NCBI GenBank assembly: GCA_029931535.1
Contig: JAQPZY010001628.1
Location: forward strand, 3,486,501 to 3,550,500
Source: Margaritifera margaritifera
Lineage: Eukaryota > Mollusca > Bivalvia > Unionida > Margaritiferidae
Reading direction: 5' to 3'
Length of the DNA stretch: 64,000 nucleotides
This document shows, in pieces, positions 33,241-45,065 of this stretch. A model generated the notes under the pieces. That model had not been told where the DNA came from. It saw only the letters and a program-made list of their open reading frames with translations, and did no database searches. Positions within the stretch are counted from its first letter, which is position 1, and each line of letters starts with the position of its first letter. The position numbers and the translations under genes are program-made.

Positions 33241-35459
33241 TTCATTTCTGTTGGATGTTACGATTGTCAATAATTGTGAATTTCAAACTAAATATATCGC
33301 AACATGCTTATTGACGGCGAATATGACATGTAAGTATCCCATAACATTTAGCAGTGAGTGTGTGCTTTTCTACAATGGATTCTACGGCGTGTCGAATAAG
33401 CCACGTGTAAATATACAAAGACATGTGAATGGAGAATATGAATAAATTCCAGACTGTTAATTTTGGGGATCATCATAATGTTTGGGACTGAAAATTGTGT
33501 CTAGTGCAGGCCTCCAGACCTTTTTTTCGAAACTACTGTCAAGGTTGTTCAGGACTGATAAAACTCCATTTTATTGGCAAACTAAATGTGCAGAAACAGC
33601 TCATGTTCAATTTCTGCAAGTTTTATACAAAATTCACTTATTCTTGCCACTATATGGGTTATTCATAAGTGTTAGTGACATTTCTTTTTCACTGCACACA
33701 TACTCCATATTGCTGTACACTGCATCAAAATCTGTGGACAAAAAGGTATGGAATTGTTTTTATTATAAATTATTCTTTCACACACTCACGGGATACTTAA
33801 CTAAAATAAATTGGACATCACTATTACCATAGTTTTTAGCCTTTTCTTCACAATCAGAACCTAGATAATTAGAATTCTGAACAGCGCGTAGTTCGCATAT
33901 GATTGGCCAGATTATTGACTACCATCGTCGCAAGCCAGTATTCGCCACGGGATTTTATCACCCGTGGCAACCAGTGCAGAGATGTCCTTGTTTCACGTGA
34001 ATATGCTTTAACCTTCTTAACCTATCACTGCATGCGCAAGTACATTTTTCTCTACATTGTGACCCAATATGACCTTTCACGCTGTTTGAATGAGCCAATT
34101 CAAGTTTCTCTTCCAAGGACAGTCACTTATCGATCGATGATACGGGCACTTTCATTGATACGTAGGAGATTGCTATTCTGTATTGTTGATGACGTATTTT
34201 TGTTTATGCGTCCTCATAAAAAACTAGGAATTCTCGGATTATCGCCAGTGGTTTGCGACGATGATAGGCTCATCTTTGGTCATCTTAATCAGCTTAATTG
34301 ATACTTTAAACAAGAGATACAATTTATATATATGTATATGTATGTATATTACATTAATACCTTTAAAAAGCTACCGATTGGAGAACAAAGCCTATGTAAT
34401 CCATATGTAATTGTCCATTTATTCGCGCTCGAAAGATCACCAACCCGTGAATAGATAGTTTACCGTACCTACCCCTGTAAATAAAATAAAGGTGTTGCAT
34501 GACTCACATAAACTTGGTTTTATGTTCGATCATGACAAGAAATAAAGACTAAAATTTTATTTTATAGTGCAACAAATAATTCCACCAGACAGCCTTGCTT
34601 GAAAGTAGTATCTAAAGGTCATTCATTAAAATGACTGTTCAACTAAAATGGTATATCGAATAAGTGTTTGAAAAACAATCTATAAAGACCAAAAACATGT
34701 ATTACTAAATTTACATGCACAAAATGCCGCAAATGATAACAAATGATTTAAAGAACTTTCTATCCCCACTAGGTTGGGGCAATTAGGGCATAAGATAGTG
34801 TGTCCATGCCTGATGTATACACCATCCCCTACCCAAGGCTGACTCAAAGAAATTCAAGTCAATATACTGAACATAGACAATTGATTCTTTAGAATTATAT
34901 TAGCAAATAGACAAAAGCTTTGCTCAGATCCTTCGTTCATGAAGAAATGCGTTATACTGCTTTTTTGGACTGGTTTCCTTGACAGTTGGACTACCGTTAG
35001 TTCTTATTATTTCTGGATTCATGACATGCTTTGAGTGTAAAACAATCAAATTCTGCATTGTCAATGAAAAATTAATTGTACATTTCCAAAATCGCACAAA
35101 CCATTGTTTGGATATTTGTAATGAACCTTATTTAAACTTCTGGGGTCTGTTCAATGTTCATGATGAGATGCATTTGTATTTGTTTTGGCAGATATGATGC
35201 TACACTCAAATTCTTCAACTGCCCGTTGAATTGTTTTTGTTAAACTTGTGTTATTACTGTTGCCATGAATGTTCGCATCATCTATTTATGAACCTGATCA
35301 ATGGTCATAGTGGAGAAAATGTGGCTACCTTTCTGAACCACGAAGTACTGTTTCATAATCCCACATAGATTGAAGGTTTCAGGTTGGCAATTGGACCATA
35401 CCTGATATGACCAAGAAGCCACCTAGAATAGTTTGTGTGGTCAAGGACAAACATCAGTG
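33241..35459. other. Three short ORFs, none recognised
   Basis: The ORFs at 33251-33445, 33482-33832 (116 aa) and 33903-34301 (132 aa), all plus, have no domain, signal peptide or motif I recognise. The last contains a perfect hairpin in its DNA (GCCACGGG/CCCGTGGC, about 33942-33965). Their lengths are near the upper end of chance, so I leave them unannotated. Confidence 0.4.

Positions 35460-35512
<53 letters not shown>
35460..35512. repeat. (TAA)n microsatellite
   Basis: About 17 perfect units, directly upstream of a minisatellite. Confidence 0.95.
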
Positions 35513-35514
<2 letters not shown>

Positions 35515-35519
35515 ACTAC

Positions 35520-36153
35520 CCCTTCTTTACAACCGTGTTTAATGAAGTCATAAAAGTGACCCGTATTATAAGTGAGACCACCTTGTACTGAGTTATATTT
35601 CAACAAGACCGTGTCGTAAAAGTGACTCGTATTATAAGTGAGGTCACCTTGTACTGAGGTATATTTTAACAAGACAATGTCATAAAAAAAACACGTATTA
35701 TAAGTGAGGCCACCTTGTACTGAGGTATATTTTAACAAGACAATGTCATAAAAAAACAAACACGTATTATAAGTGAGGCCACCTTGTACTGAGGTATATT
35801 TTAACAAGACAATGTCATAAAAAAAAACACGTATTATAAGTGAGGCCACCTTGTACTGAGGTATATTTTAACAAGACAATGTCATAAAAGAAAGACGTAT
35901 TATAAGTGAGGCCACCTTTTACTGAGGTATATTCCAACAAGACCGTGTCTTAAAAGTGACCCGTATTATAAGTGAAGCCACCTTGTACTGAGGTGTATTT
36001 TAGAAAGAATATGACATAAGTGATCCGTATTACAAGTGAAACCACATTGTACTGAGGTATATTCCAACAAGACCATGTCATAAAGTGACCCGTATTATAA
36101 GTGAAACAACCTTGTACTGAGGTATATTTTCAAAAGACTATGTCATAAAAGTG
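35520..36153. repeat. 64-69 bp minisatellite, about 9.5 copies
   Basis: Units start at CGTATTATAAGTGAG (35562, 35628, 35694, 35763, 35830, 35896, 35962, 36026, 36091). Spacing changes of 1-3 bp come mostly from A-run length. Where the unit is 66 bp the minus strand stays open, giving a 131-codon ORF that is an artefact. Confidence 0.95.
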
Positions 36154-36539
36154 CATGAAACACAAATTTAGAACATGTAATGGCATGAAGCCTCGTTATA
36201 AATGGTTCTCATCAACCAAGAACTAAGAGTAATTTAAATAAATTAAGTAGAAATATTTTAAGATAGTATAACTAATTTAATAATATCCATTAACATACCA
36301 AGGTTATAAGAGTCGCCAGGGGTGGCGGGGGTGGGGTCTGGATGAGAGGGATGAGGTGGCGAGGGTTGCGTCACGCTCCTCATAGCTAATAACTCTCTTA
36401 GAATATATTGACCCTCATCCAATATTAGTACGTAAGAACCTTGACTGGTTACTGATATTTTTCCTGACGCATGCACTCAAATCCCATTAAGAAACTGGTT
36501 TAAAGAACCAGACTAAATGTGGAGGCTCAGATGCGTTGC

Positions 36540-37050
36540 ATCACCTTCCTCATACTCTTTCAGAATTCAGAATATATCGCTGCCATAAGGCTGTTTTGAC
36601 CCTTGGGTTATCTAAACCTTACTCCATCGTCACTGCGGATTAGCACATGAACACATTGAATGGATCCTAACTTCCATATATATTTACAGATTGTAATCCA
36701 TTCAAAATCGAGAGATAAAAAACTAGACTGTGTAGCCATTCAGATACGCTTCATTGTGACGTTATGGATATATTGCAATGTCTAACACGTGCTACCTGGT
36801 AACGTCGTCAACCACGTGCCCTACTTCCGGAAGTTAGGAATTCCTGATTTTTTTATCCTACGTATTAGGTAAAATTTTCATAGTCTGCACTAACGTCATT
36901 GTAGAGAAAAGAAAGTGCAATAAAAATAAAGTGTGATTCAGTTATCAAAGCGTACTGTTTTCTCCAGGTCGCATTTTACCACCAAATTTACAGTGTTGTG
37001 GCAGTGGTATATACTTCCCAAGCAGGATAACCCACTGTGAGGAGTATGGT
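36540..37050 (+). repeat. Dispersed repeat family R1, copy B (uninterrupted)
   Basis: It is collinear with 13579-14275 but lacks the hAT-like insertion found there. It ends in TAACCCACTGTGAGGAGTAT. No coding signal. Confidence 0.75.
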
Positions 37051-37223
37051 ATTGCATTGTAATATGAATGTTGCTCCCGTGTTGTCTTGAAACGTCATCG
37101 GCCTGGTGTTACATCACTGAAAGTACAGAATCTTAGAAGTTTTTTTTTCTACAGAATTTTATAGAAAATCTTCAGATTCTGTACAGATTCAAGACATTTA
37201 TGAGCAAACACCACAGTAAATAC

Positions 37224-37345
37224 AGTCTAAAGTAAGTGTGATAAAGTTAGCAAAGGGTACAGTTTTGTCCTTGTGGCATTTTACCACCGAATCCCACAGT
37301 GGTGTTGTCCTACCAAGGAGATGTAACCCACTGTGAGGAGTATCC
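37224..37345 (+). repeat. Dispersed repeat family R1, copy C (3' part only)
   Basis: It repeats the last 120 bp or so of R1 (GGGTACAGTTTTGTCC, ATTTTACCACCGAAT, TAACCCACTGTGAGGAGTAT), about 175 bp after the end of copy B. Confidence 0.7.
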
Positions 37346-37385
37346 ATCAGCGGTATACTGAGAGGTTATTTTCTTGGAAACCACT

Positions 37386-37386
<1 letters not shown>

Positions 37387-37432
<46 letters not shown>

Positions 37433-37451
37433 CGTCGTCGTCGTCGTCGTC
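37387..37451. repeat. Compound (TAA)n-(GTC)n microsatellite
   Basis: About 15 TAA units pass directly into six or seven GTC units (37433-37451). Confidence 0.95.
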
Positions 37452-37879
37452 TATTTTATTTTACAGTTAGTTTTGCGTTGAGACTGGACTTTTGAAGCGA
37501 TGGGAGTTTGAGTGCCAACATAAGCTAAATAAAATTATTCAACAAATAAGAATAAACCTTTTGCAGTTACTTTTGTGATATATAGGAAGAGTGCGGAAGT
37601 TAAATACGGGATATTTATTATTTTTCGTCATAGTAGTTTGCCTACATCCCAAAATGCATGATATATTTCTCATACTCTTCAATATGTGTTGGAATGTTTA
37701 GTGATACTCTTAAGTAAATACAAATTGTTCTCCTAAACATATCGGAATCACGTGTGACCCACTTTTACACGGAAAAGTATATGAAAATCTACAGATATTA
37801 TAATCTTAGACTAATATTGTCAGCTTCAGAACGATTCATATGCACATTTTCCTTTTGTTGTTTCAAAGATAGGTTCTTA

Positions 37880-38190
37880 TATCTATTTGGAATTATTTCA
37901 ACCTTAATTTAGATAAACAAAGCAGGTCATGGCGGAAAATAGTCAGGTTTTGTTCAAGTCTGTAATAGACGCCAGTATGTAGTATTTAAATATGAAGAAG
38001 ATAGTGAAACTGTTGTAAATGTTAGGCACTGACCATTGTGTTGGGGGAAGGAGTTGATTCTATAGAAAGAAAGAGTGTGATGGTTGCATATTTAAATGAA
38101 TATTTGAATGTAAAACACGTGCACGTTCTTTCTTCATCCGATGATTTAAAAGGTTACGAGATCAAATATCCTGTACTATTTCCATACATG
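37880..38190 (+). pseudogene. Short unrecognised coding-like segment upstream of the LINE
   Basis: The part of the ORF before the LINE (38038-38190; GEGVDSIERKSVMVAYLNEY) and a second frame upstream (FKYEEDSETVVNV, about 37988-38028) look protein-coding in composition. I recognise neither. The LINE appears to have inserted into or next to this sequence. Confidence 0.3.
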
Positions 38191-38457
38191 CAAATGAGAC
38201 TCCCACTGTCTGGAAAAAGACATGCAACGACCATCAGCTCCTGTGCACAGACAATGACTAATTCAGATGAGATCAAGGATACATTTTATGAAGACCTGGA
38301 GTCTTTTATCGCAGAAGTGCCGAAGGCAGACAAGCTCATCATCCTTGGTGACTTCAATGCTAGAGTTGGCACAGATCACCAGACATGGCCAGGCATCATC
38401 AGCAAAAATGACTTTGGCAAATGCAATAACAGTGGACTCCTCCTGCTGAGGAAATGA
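38038..38457 (+). pseudogene. LINE endonuclease N-terminal fragment fused to unknown upstream sequence
   Basis: Of 139 codons, about residues 1-52 are unrecognised and the rest is APE endonuclease with the catalytic GDFNAR. The TGA stop at 38455 breaks the endonuclease before its second catalytic block (the DYV-type motif near 38555, in another frame). Confidence 0.7.
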
Positions 38458-38769
38458 GCTGAACACGACCTCATAATCAAAAACAGTCTTACGCCTGCCA
38501 AATCTCAACAAGACGTCCTGGATGCATCCGCAGTCAAATCGTTGGCATCTCATTGACTACGTCATCGTCAGGAGAAGAGAGAGGCAGGATTTTCGAGTGA
38601 CGAAGGTCATGAGAAGTGCAGAATGCTGAACTAAGTACATGCTTATAGTCCCCAAGCTAAATATCTGGATTCAGCCTAGCAGACGACCACAAGGCAAAAA
38701 AGTGCCCAGAAAAGTCAGTGCCTCCAAATTGAAACAGGAGAATGTGAAACAGATGTTTGTTGAAGAACT

Positions 38770-39342
38770 GTGCAACCAGCAATTAACAATCGATGCAAAC
38801 TCCGAGAACTTCGAGTAAACTGGGCATCCTTCAGAGACTCTGTGTACTCGGCTGCATCCAAAACCACTGATTCCATCACACCTAAACATCAAGACTGGTT
38901 TGATGAAAACGATGCTGACATACGGGGACTACTAAACAAGAAACATCGGCTCCAAAAAGCCTGTTTAGAAGTCAGCACTTCATCATCTAAGAAGGTAGCC
39001 TTCAATAACATCAAGAGGACTATCCAATGCAAACTCAGAGAGTTACAAGACTCATGGCTGTGCAATTAGGCAGATGAGATTCAGTCCTATGCTGATAGGA
39101 ATGACATAAAGAACTTCTATGATGATATGAAGACAATCTATGGGACACATTCATCGGGAACATCTCCAATACTGAGTGCTGACGGCACCACGCTGCTCAC
39201 TGATAAAGAAAATATACTACAAAGATGGGCAGAACACTTCAACATCATCATCAATCTACAATCCATAAGTGAGAAGGCAATTGATCGATTGCCCCAAGTA
39301 GTAATCAATATATTCCTTGCTGATCCTCCAACGTTGACTTAA
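38770..39342 (+). pseudogene. LINE ORF2 region between endonuclease and RT
   Basis: Two open stretches (38770-39069 and 39127-39342) in the same protein order carry the basic, Trp-containing linker (HQDWFDEND) and the segment just before the RT (LSADGTTLLTDKENILQRWA). They are separated by a stop at 39067 (TAG). Confidence 0.75.
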
Positions 39343-39432
39343 ACAGAGAATGCAACTGACCTGCTGTCAAATGGCAAAGCACCTGGAGCAGATGCTATAC
39401 CAACAGAGGTCTACAAAGCAGGAGGCTCACAC

Positions 39433-39690
39433 ATGGCTCAGAAACTGACTGAACTATTCCAGTCAATGTGGGTTCAAGGAACTACACAGCAGGAGTACAA
39501 GGACGCATCCATCGTCAACTTGTACAAGCGGGAAGGCAACAGACAATCCTGCGACGACGATCGGGGCATCTCCTTGCTGTCAATAGCTGCCAAAATCCTC
39601 GCCAGAATTCTGCTAAATCGCATTGTGCATCACGTCGATCAAGGGCTCCTGCCTGAGAGTCAGGCTTCAGGAAAGGACGAGGGACCATAG
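39433..39690 (+). pseudogene. LINE reverse transcriptase, fingers and early palm
   Basis: The 85-codon open stretch holds RT blocks around DASIVNLYKREGNRQSC and RGISLLSIAAKILARILLNR and reaches LPESQASG, where a normal element has QCGFR. A frameshift follows. Confidence 0.85.
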
Positions 39691-40334
39691 ACATGGAGTT
39701 TGCAGCGCGTCAGCTCCAGGAGAAATTTCAGGAACAGAACTCAAACCTGTACCCGACTTTCGTTAATCTGACAAAAGCCTTTGACAAAGTCAGTCGTGGA
39801 TCCTCTGGAAGATCATGACAAAATTTGGATGCCCAGAGAATTTCATCGTAATGGTTAGGCAATTCTATGATGGCATGCTCGCTCGATGGTCAGTAATCTG
39901 AACCGTTCCCAGTCACTATTGGAGTGAAGCAAGGCTGCGAGCTGGCCCCAACCCTCTTCAGTATGATGTTCTCTGCCATGCTTTCAGATGCCTTTTGTGA
40001 CTTTGATAATGGAATCGACATCAGATACCGTCTGATGGAAAGCTGTTCAATATGAGGAGCCTACGGCGCAGTCTCATACATACTAGAGATACATACTATG
40101 AGCTGAGGAGAATTGCAGAGACAGTGCAGAAGCGTGAGCAGCGTAAATCTCGGAATTGTGGCGCGTCATCTGTTGATCAAGCAACCCCAAGCGATATCTC
40201 CTGTCCAGTGTTCTACAGACAGTTCAGAGAACAAATTGGCCTGATCAACCACTCACATGCTCACAGAAACCAAACCAATTAGTGATATCATAGTCATCGT
40301 CGAACTCGAAGGTCGAACAGCAAACACTCTAGTG

Positions 40335-42280
40335 AATTAAGAAAAACTAACTATCACCAAATACAGACTGACCTTCGTACCTGATAGTCAACGGTTCAGA
40401 TATTGATGCAATCTCCTAAAAATCAGTATTCACAAATTAATCGCTCTTCTAAATATTTGTATTTGACTGGTACCTTGCACAATTGTGAGTGACAAAAGAC
40501 AATTTTTTCAATGCAATAACAGATACTAATTCGGGGACAGAATAACAGACATACCATCTCAATGCGAAGTTTCAAATAGTTCACATATATTGAAACATTT
40601 TTGCTATACATCGCGATTTCTAATCCTTATCAATCGTTTTCGTTTTTAGTTCTGCGTTAAGTATTATCCAACATGCTTTGAACATCTACATCGAGCAAAT
40701 AAAAACGTATCCTTATTAAATAATACTCAAGCCCTCCAGGGGGTTGAATAAAACGGAGAAAAGCTCAGCCAGCAAAATGAAATGTAAGACTTACTTATTT
40801 GTCTGAGACAACGATAGTAAATGCTAAGTAAATAGGTTTGCTTTTCTTCCAGAGGTTCCACAATGGACTTAGAAGAATCATATGTCAGACAAAGCAAGGG
40901 TCAGAGTAAGACGGTGAATGTTATATTTAAGAGATTCTGCTTTCGTAATATCAAAGCTTACTGCGCAGCTCGAAATGACGCGATCATTACATTATGACAG
41001 TAGTATAGGTATAGAAAATTATGTCCCACTTGGGGATGGGGATCTCCTTTTTTGCTTTAAATTTACTTGTAAATGATGTTCAAAATGACTCATTAATCCT
41101 CTGAGAATCCGCCATATCTATACAACACTGTTACCATACGTTTCTGGAGAGGTCGTCCTATTGAAGAAAAACAAGTATTGTACTAATGATAGAACTACAC
41201 AAGTAAATGATGATGGGCTTAGATAATAAAGACATCCTAAGAAAAAATAATGATTTTTTATATACTTATGTGTGAAATACAGGAACTTATTGGCGAAATA
41301 ATTTTCACATTTGTTTTCATTCCTATATTTTCAGATGTGAAAAACATCCTTATATTTTCACATGTAAAAATATAAGATTTCCCATCATGCCATGCGACGC
41401 TTGATTGTGTGTGGTACAGAAGTTATACATGCAGCAACAAAAACGAGCACTTTGCGAGCTAAAACAAATAAACAGAAACTGCATTACCTTTCAGACATGG
41501 AAATTAATTTTTGCTGAAGAAATTAGACTCGACGCCGTTCGCGTCTGTGAAGTTATTTCCTCTTACTTCCTTAACAACAATGATAAGCCTGCTGTGATGC
41601 ATTGCTGAACAGGACTTGCTTTGTGGTCAGATATGATCAAATAGTTTACAAAATGTTAAAAATGTAACTTACTGCGACAGATTAGGTCATCCCAATCATA
41701 CCGCTCTCTTAAGTCACTGATATGTATATGATCAACCTATGAAAGTGAGGTGAAATAACGAAATGTGGGGGTCAGTGGGGGTCAGTGCTGAATAGCGAGT
41801 TTAATCTTCTAAGCTTCGATTCGGGAGCATGTTTGGTATATAGTAAAAAGAAAAGTTTCTTTTTCTGCGTAAATACCCGACATATTTTATCTTGTGATAC
41901 AAATTTTTTTTTTTATATTTTAACTCGTGGCTTCGCCATTTGTTAAAATATCATGGTTTATGTACCGCACGATGAAATATATTAACGTAGGAAAATAAAA
42001 ATATCCTCTATATATTTTTAAAGGCTACAAAAATAGACAAAAGAAGCTTCTCTAGGCTTTGCGAGTCGACATAATATATATTAAATTTTATTAATATAAA
42101 TATTTCATTAAAATAGCCTTACTTACCCCATTGCACTTTTATTTTTCGCTTTATTTTGGTAGTGGTGATATCTTTTTGGTGGTGGTGATATATTTTTTTG
42201 TGCGTAAGATTCTTCTAAATAAAATTGCTACAAATAAAAATGCTATATAAAAAAGGCTATTTTCACCTTTTTTCTTTTAG
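40335..42280. other. AT-rich, nothing recognised except a small hairpin
   Basis: A perfect 10-bp inverted repeat (CTTATATTTT/AAAATATAAG) lies at 41349-41376. No coding signal. Confidence 0.4.
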
Positions 42281-43033
42281 ATGTCGTCTTCGTGTTTCGT
42301 TTTTTATTTCCTTGTATGTATTAATCCATTAAAGATCACAATCAAATCATCATCGGTTATTTCCGTATCACTTTCTATATTCAAGACCATATCTTTAAAA
42401 TTACTTAAAGTATTAATAGTCGGGTTCACAATATCAGTATGTATAAATACATTTAAAGGTGAACGTGAACGCTATATATTACAATCGGGAATCTTAATTT
42501 TGTTAGACATTTCACGTGCACTGCAAAGACATAACAAACATTCATTCACTGGATCAAGAGATACTGCTATTTAATTACCACCAAAATACGGTCTCTACGG
42601 AAACAGCCGAACGACTTTTGGTAAACAGCCGATACGCACGTGCGAGCTTGTGATGTCAGTGGGGGAACTTGTGCACAATATGTATAATAGTCAACGATAT
42701 TATCAATAGAACGTGCTTTATGTTTTGCAACATTGTTTAAATGATGTGTATATTTCCATTAAGTACGGTTAACTACATCGGACTTCTATTTTCGTTTTCA
42801 TTTTAAAAATTTCGCTTATATTTATGTTTAGCACTGACTCGTGCGCCAAAATGTTAATAATTTTTTTCACAAAAAAGAACTGCAAACCTTTATACAATAA
42901 AGAATCAATCGTCTTTATGTCGATTAAATCTTTGGACAATACAAAAATCATGATAATTGATAATTTTAGATTCCACTTGGGAAGGTGTCATTTATATTAC
43001 CCGAAGCCATCTGATCAGGAGCGTCGTATTTAA
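42281..43033 (+). pseudogene. Unrecognised decayed ORF, about 250 codons in one frame
   Basis: A single plus-strand frame runs from the ATG at 42281 to the stop at 43031 with only three internal stops (about 42572, 42707 and 42770), where AT-rich random DNA should give many more. It starts right after a strong acceptor-like tract (CTTTTTTCTTTTAG, 42267-42280). The first 60 residues are hydrophobic and the rest is mixed. I recognise no domain. A minus-strand ORF over 42769-42951 is also open, so the strand of that part is not certain. It could be a dead exon or an old viral or transposon gene. Confidence 0.4.
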
Positions 43034-43189
43034 CAGCCGCAATTGTAGCCCAGCAATTTACAGCGGACATTTTATAATTGATTAATACGTGTCCGTAAAA
43101 ACTAAATTAAATTTATTGCTGAAATGAATAATAACGTGAGAAAATTGTCACGATTCCAAGACTAATCTCTCTGTCTCTCTTTCTGTCAG

Positions 43190-43360
43190 TCAAGGGTCTA
43201 TGGAGCCCCCGAGATCTGAAGTTGTCAGCGATTTCCGGGGAGAGTGGGAAGCTGAGGAGGGACTAGACCGCCAGTCCGCACTTGTCTTGGATTCATCTGT
43301 TGCTTTAGTCGTAATTCTGTATACACTTCTCTCTCTCTCTCTCTCTTTCATGAATGTAAG
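43190..43360 (+). CDS. Candidate exon after a strong splice acceptor
   Basis: A pyrimidine tract ending TTTCTGTCAG (43180-43189) precedes a segment of higher G+C content that is open in one frame for over 50 codons (through 43345, ATG at 43200, start MEPPRSEVVSDF). The 3' part runs into a (CT)n tract at 43329-43348 that is unlikely to be coding, so a donor should lie before it, but I see no strong one. No family recognised. Confidence 0.3.
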
Positions 43361-43513
43361 GATTCGCTAAATTGTACTTTCTTTTGAATTTTAGCTGATA
43401 ATAAGATCGATAGTTTTTGACATTCTATTTTCGTGATGTTGAGACTGCGCATACCCATTCGTTTAGCCTACGTTAATCCTTCTCTTTGGTTATTTGTTGC
43501 CTCCTTCTCTATG

Positions 43514-43680
43514 CTATTCTTGCAGTTTAATTTTGCATCTTTTCCCAATCATGGTTAATTTAAAATAATGAAATTCACCTTTAGCTGTAAATCGGTATCC
43601 TTCAGTGCATTTTTCACATAAATGCTTGTGATCAGGAAATTCGTTTGGTGTTGTGAAGTGGTTTAAACATTATCTTACTC
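43514..43680 (-). pseudogene. Unrecognised coding segment with a C-x2-C motif
   Basis: On the minus strand about 50 codons are open and end at TAG (43514-43516). They include HLCEKCTEGYRF and a later cysteine in KRCKI. The composition is protein-like (mixed charged and aromatic residues). The upstream limit is unclear. The opposite orientation to its neighbours argues against one simple host gene. Confidence 0.35.
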
Positions 43681-43828
43681 GCAGTCTTAGTAACGATGTG
43701 ACTGCCATCAGGAAGTCTATAGAATAACTGAAAGTTTACTCGTTATTGTTGAAGCGAGAAATATTTTTTTCGTAGCCAGAACTGATTCTCTTTCAGAGAT
43801 ACTACCTAATTGACTACTAGTTCTTTAA

Positions 43829-44087
43829 GTACCACTTGTTCCACCTACTTTACCACGTATTTTATTAAATCCTGCTCTAAACACTGATAGAGGATTCATT
43901 CGTGTACGCTCATTTGATAATTGGAAAGAAACAGGAAAAGCAGTATCACCATTATTCATCATATATATATTCTGATTTCAGCAGTGATGATTTTTGTTCG
44001 ATTCAGATTAGAAAGAACTACGTGAAAATAGTTTCACTTTTATCTATCGATGTAAGATCATACGATCAATTTCGCAAATATTTCTGA
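43829..44087 (+). pseudogene. Unrecognised coding segment, possible BIR-like start
   Basis: Forty-eight codons (43829-43972) are open and read like protein, including RGFIRVRSFDNW. A frameshift near 43960 then leads to another open stretch ending at 44087. R-x-R-S-F-x-x-W resembles the first strand of a baculoviral IAP repeat (BIR), a family expanded in molluscs and present in some of their viruses. The zinc-binding C-x2-C...H...C that would prove it is not visible, so this is only a suggestion. Confidence 0.3.
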
Positions 44088-44299
44088 AATATTCTGTTTT
44101 TATTTTGCATTTGTTAAAGATCCACTGATTAATATTGCGAAAATGTCTTCAATTTAGATCTTCATGAATGTAGAAAAAAATTCTCTTTGGGAATAAAAGC
44201 TCAATATTTTAGTAGTAAAAATATATAAATTAATAATTACATAGTATCGTCTCTGGAGAAAAATTAAGCACCAACTATAGCAAGGTTAAAATTATATGA

Positions 44300-45065
44300 G
44301 TTTTCCTTTTGATCATTTTGTCTATGTAACATTAATTAATTGTGCTTTTTTGATCATTTTGTCTATCATTTTGTCTATATAACATTAATTTGTTTTGCCT
44401 TTTTGATCATTTTGTCTATATAACATTAATTTATTGTGACTTTTTGATCATTTTGTCTATATAACATTAATTTATTGTGCCTTTTTGATCATTTTGTCTA
44501 TATAACATTAATTTGTTGTGCCTTTTTGATCATGTTGTCTATATAACATTAATTTGTTGTGCCTTTTTGATCATGTTGTCTATATAACATTAATTTGTTG
44601 TGCCTTTTTGATCATTTTGTCTATATAACATTAATTTGTTGTGCCTTTTTGATCATTTTGTCTATATAACATTAATTTGTTGTGCCTTTTTGATCATTTT
44701 GTCTATATAACATTAATTTGTTGTGCCTTTTATGATCATTTTGTCTATCTAACATTAATTTGTTGTGCCTTTTTGATCATTTTGTCTATATAACATTAAT
44801 TTGTTGTGCCTTTTTGATCATTTTGTCTATATAACATTAATTTGTTTTGCCTTTTTGATCATTTTGTCTATATAACATTAATTTGTTGTGCCTTTTTGAT
44901 CATTTTGTCTATATAACATTAATTTATTGTGCCTTTTTTGATCATTTTGTCTATATAACATTAATTTGTTGTGCCTTTTTGATCATTTTGTCTATATAAC
45001 ATTAATTTGTTGTGCCTTTTTGATCATTTTGTCTATATAACATTAATTTATTGTGCCTTTTTGAG
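44300..45065. repeat. 41-bp satellite, about 18 copies
   Basis: The unit TTTTTGATCATTTTGTCTAT plus ATAACATTAATTTGTTGTGCC is highly homogeneous. The first two units are more diverged and one of them is partly duplicated, as is typical of array edges. The unit is not a multiple of three, so no long ORF results. Confidence 0.95.

Larger units (their letters stand above)
38195..40330 (+). mobile_element. LINE (APE-type) with internal deletion of the RT catalytic box
   Basis: This is a very common LINE type of invertebrates. The order is APE endonuclease (ADKLIILGDFNARVGT, 38330-38375), a linker (KHQDWFDENDADIRGLLNKK, 38885-38945), RT fingers (NGKAPGADAIPTEVYKAGG, 39373-39425), RT palm (RGISLLSIAAKILARILLNR, 39561-39620; TKAFDKV near 39770; GVKQGCELAPTLFSMMFSA near 39930), and then a jump at about 40055 to the extreme C-terminus (QFREQIGLINHSHAHR, near 40220). 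The YxDD box and thumb are missing through an internal deletion, and there are at least six stops or shifts. It is dead. The clade is not resolved beyond an APE-type element. Confidence 0.85.

Noticed and set aside
33903..34301. 132-codon plus-strand ORF
   Set aside because: No recognisable domain and unusual composition; near the upper end of chance length and without a second line of evidence.
35454..35849. 131-codon minus-strand ORF
   Set aside because: Reads through the (TAA)n tract and the 66-bp minisatellite; an artefact of a unit divisible by three.
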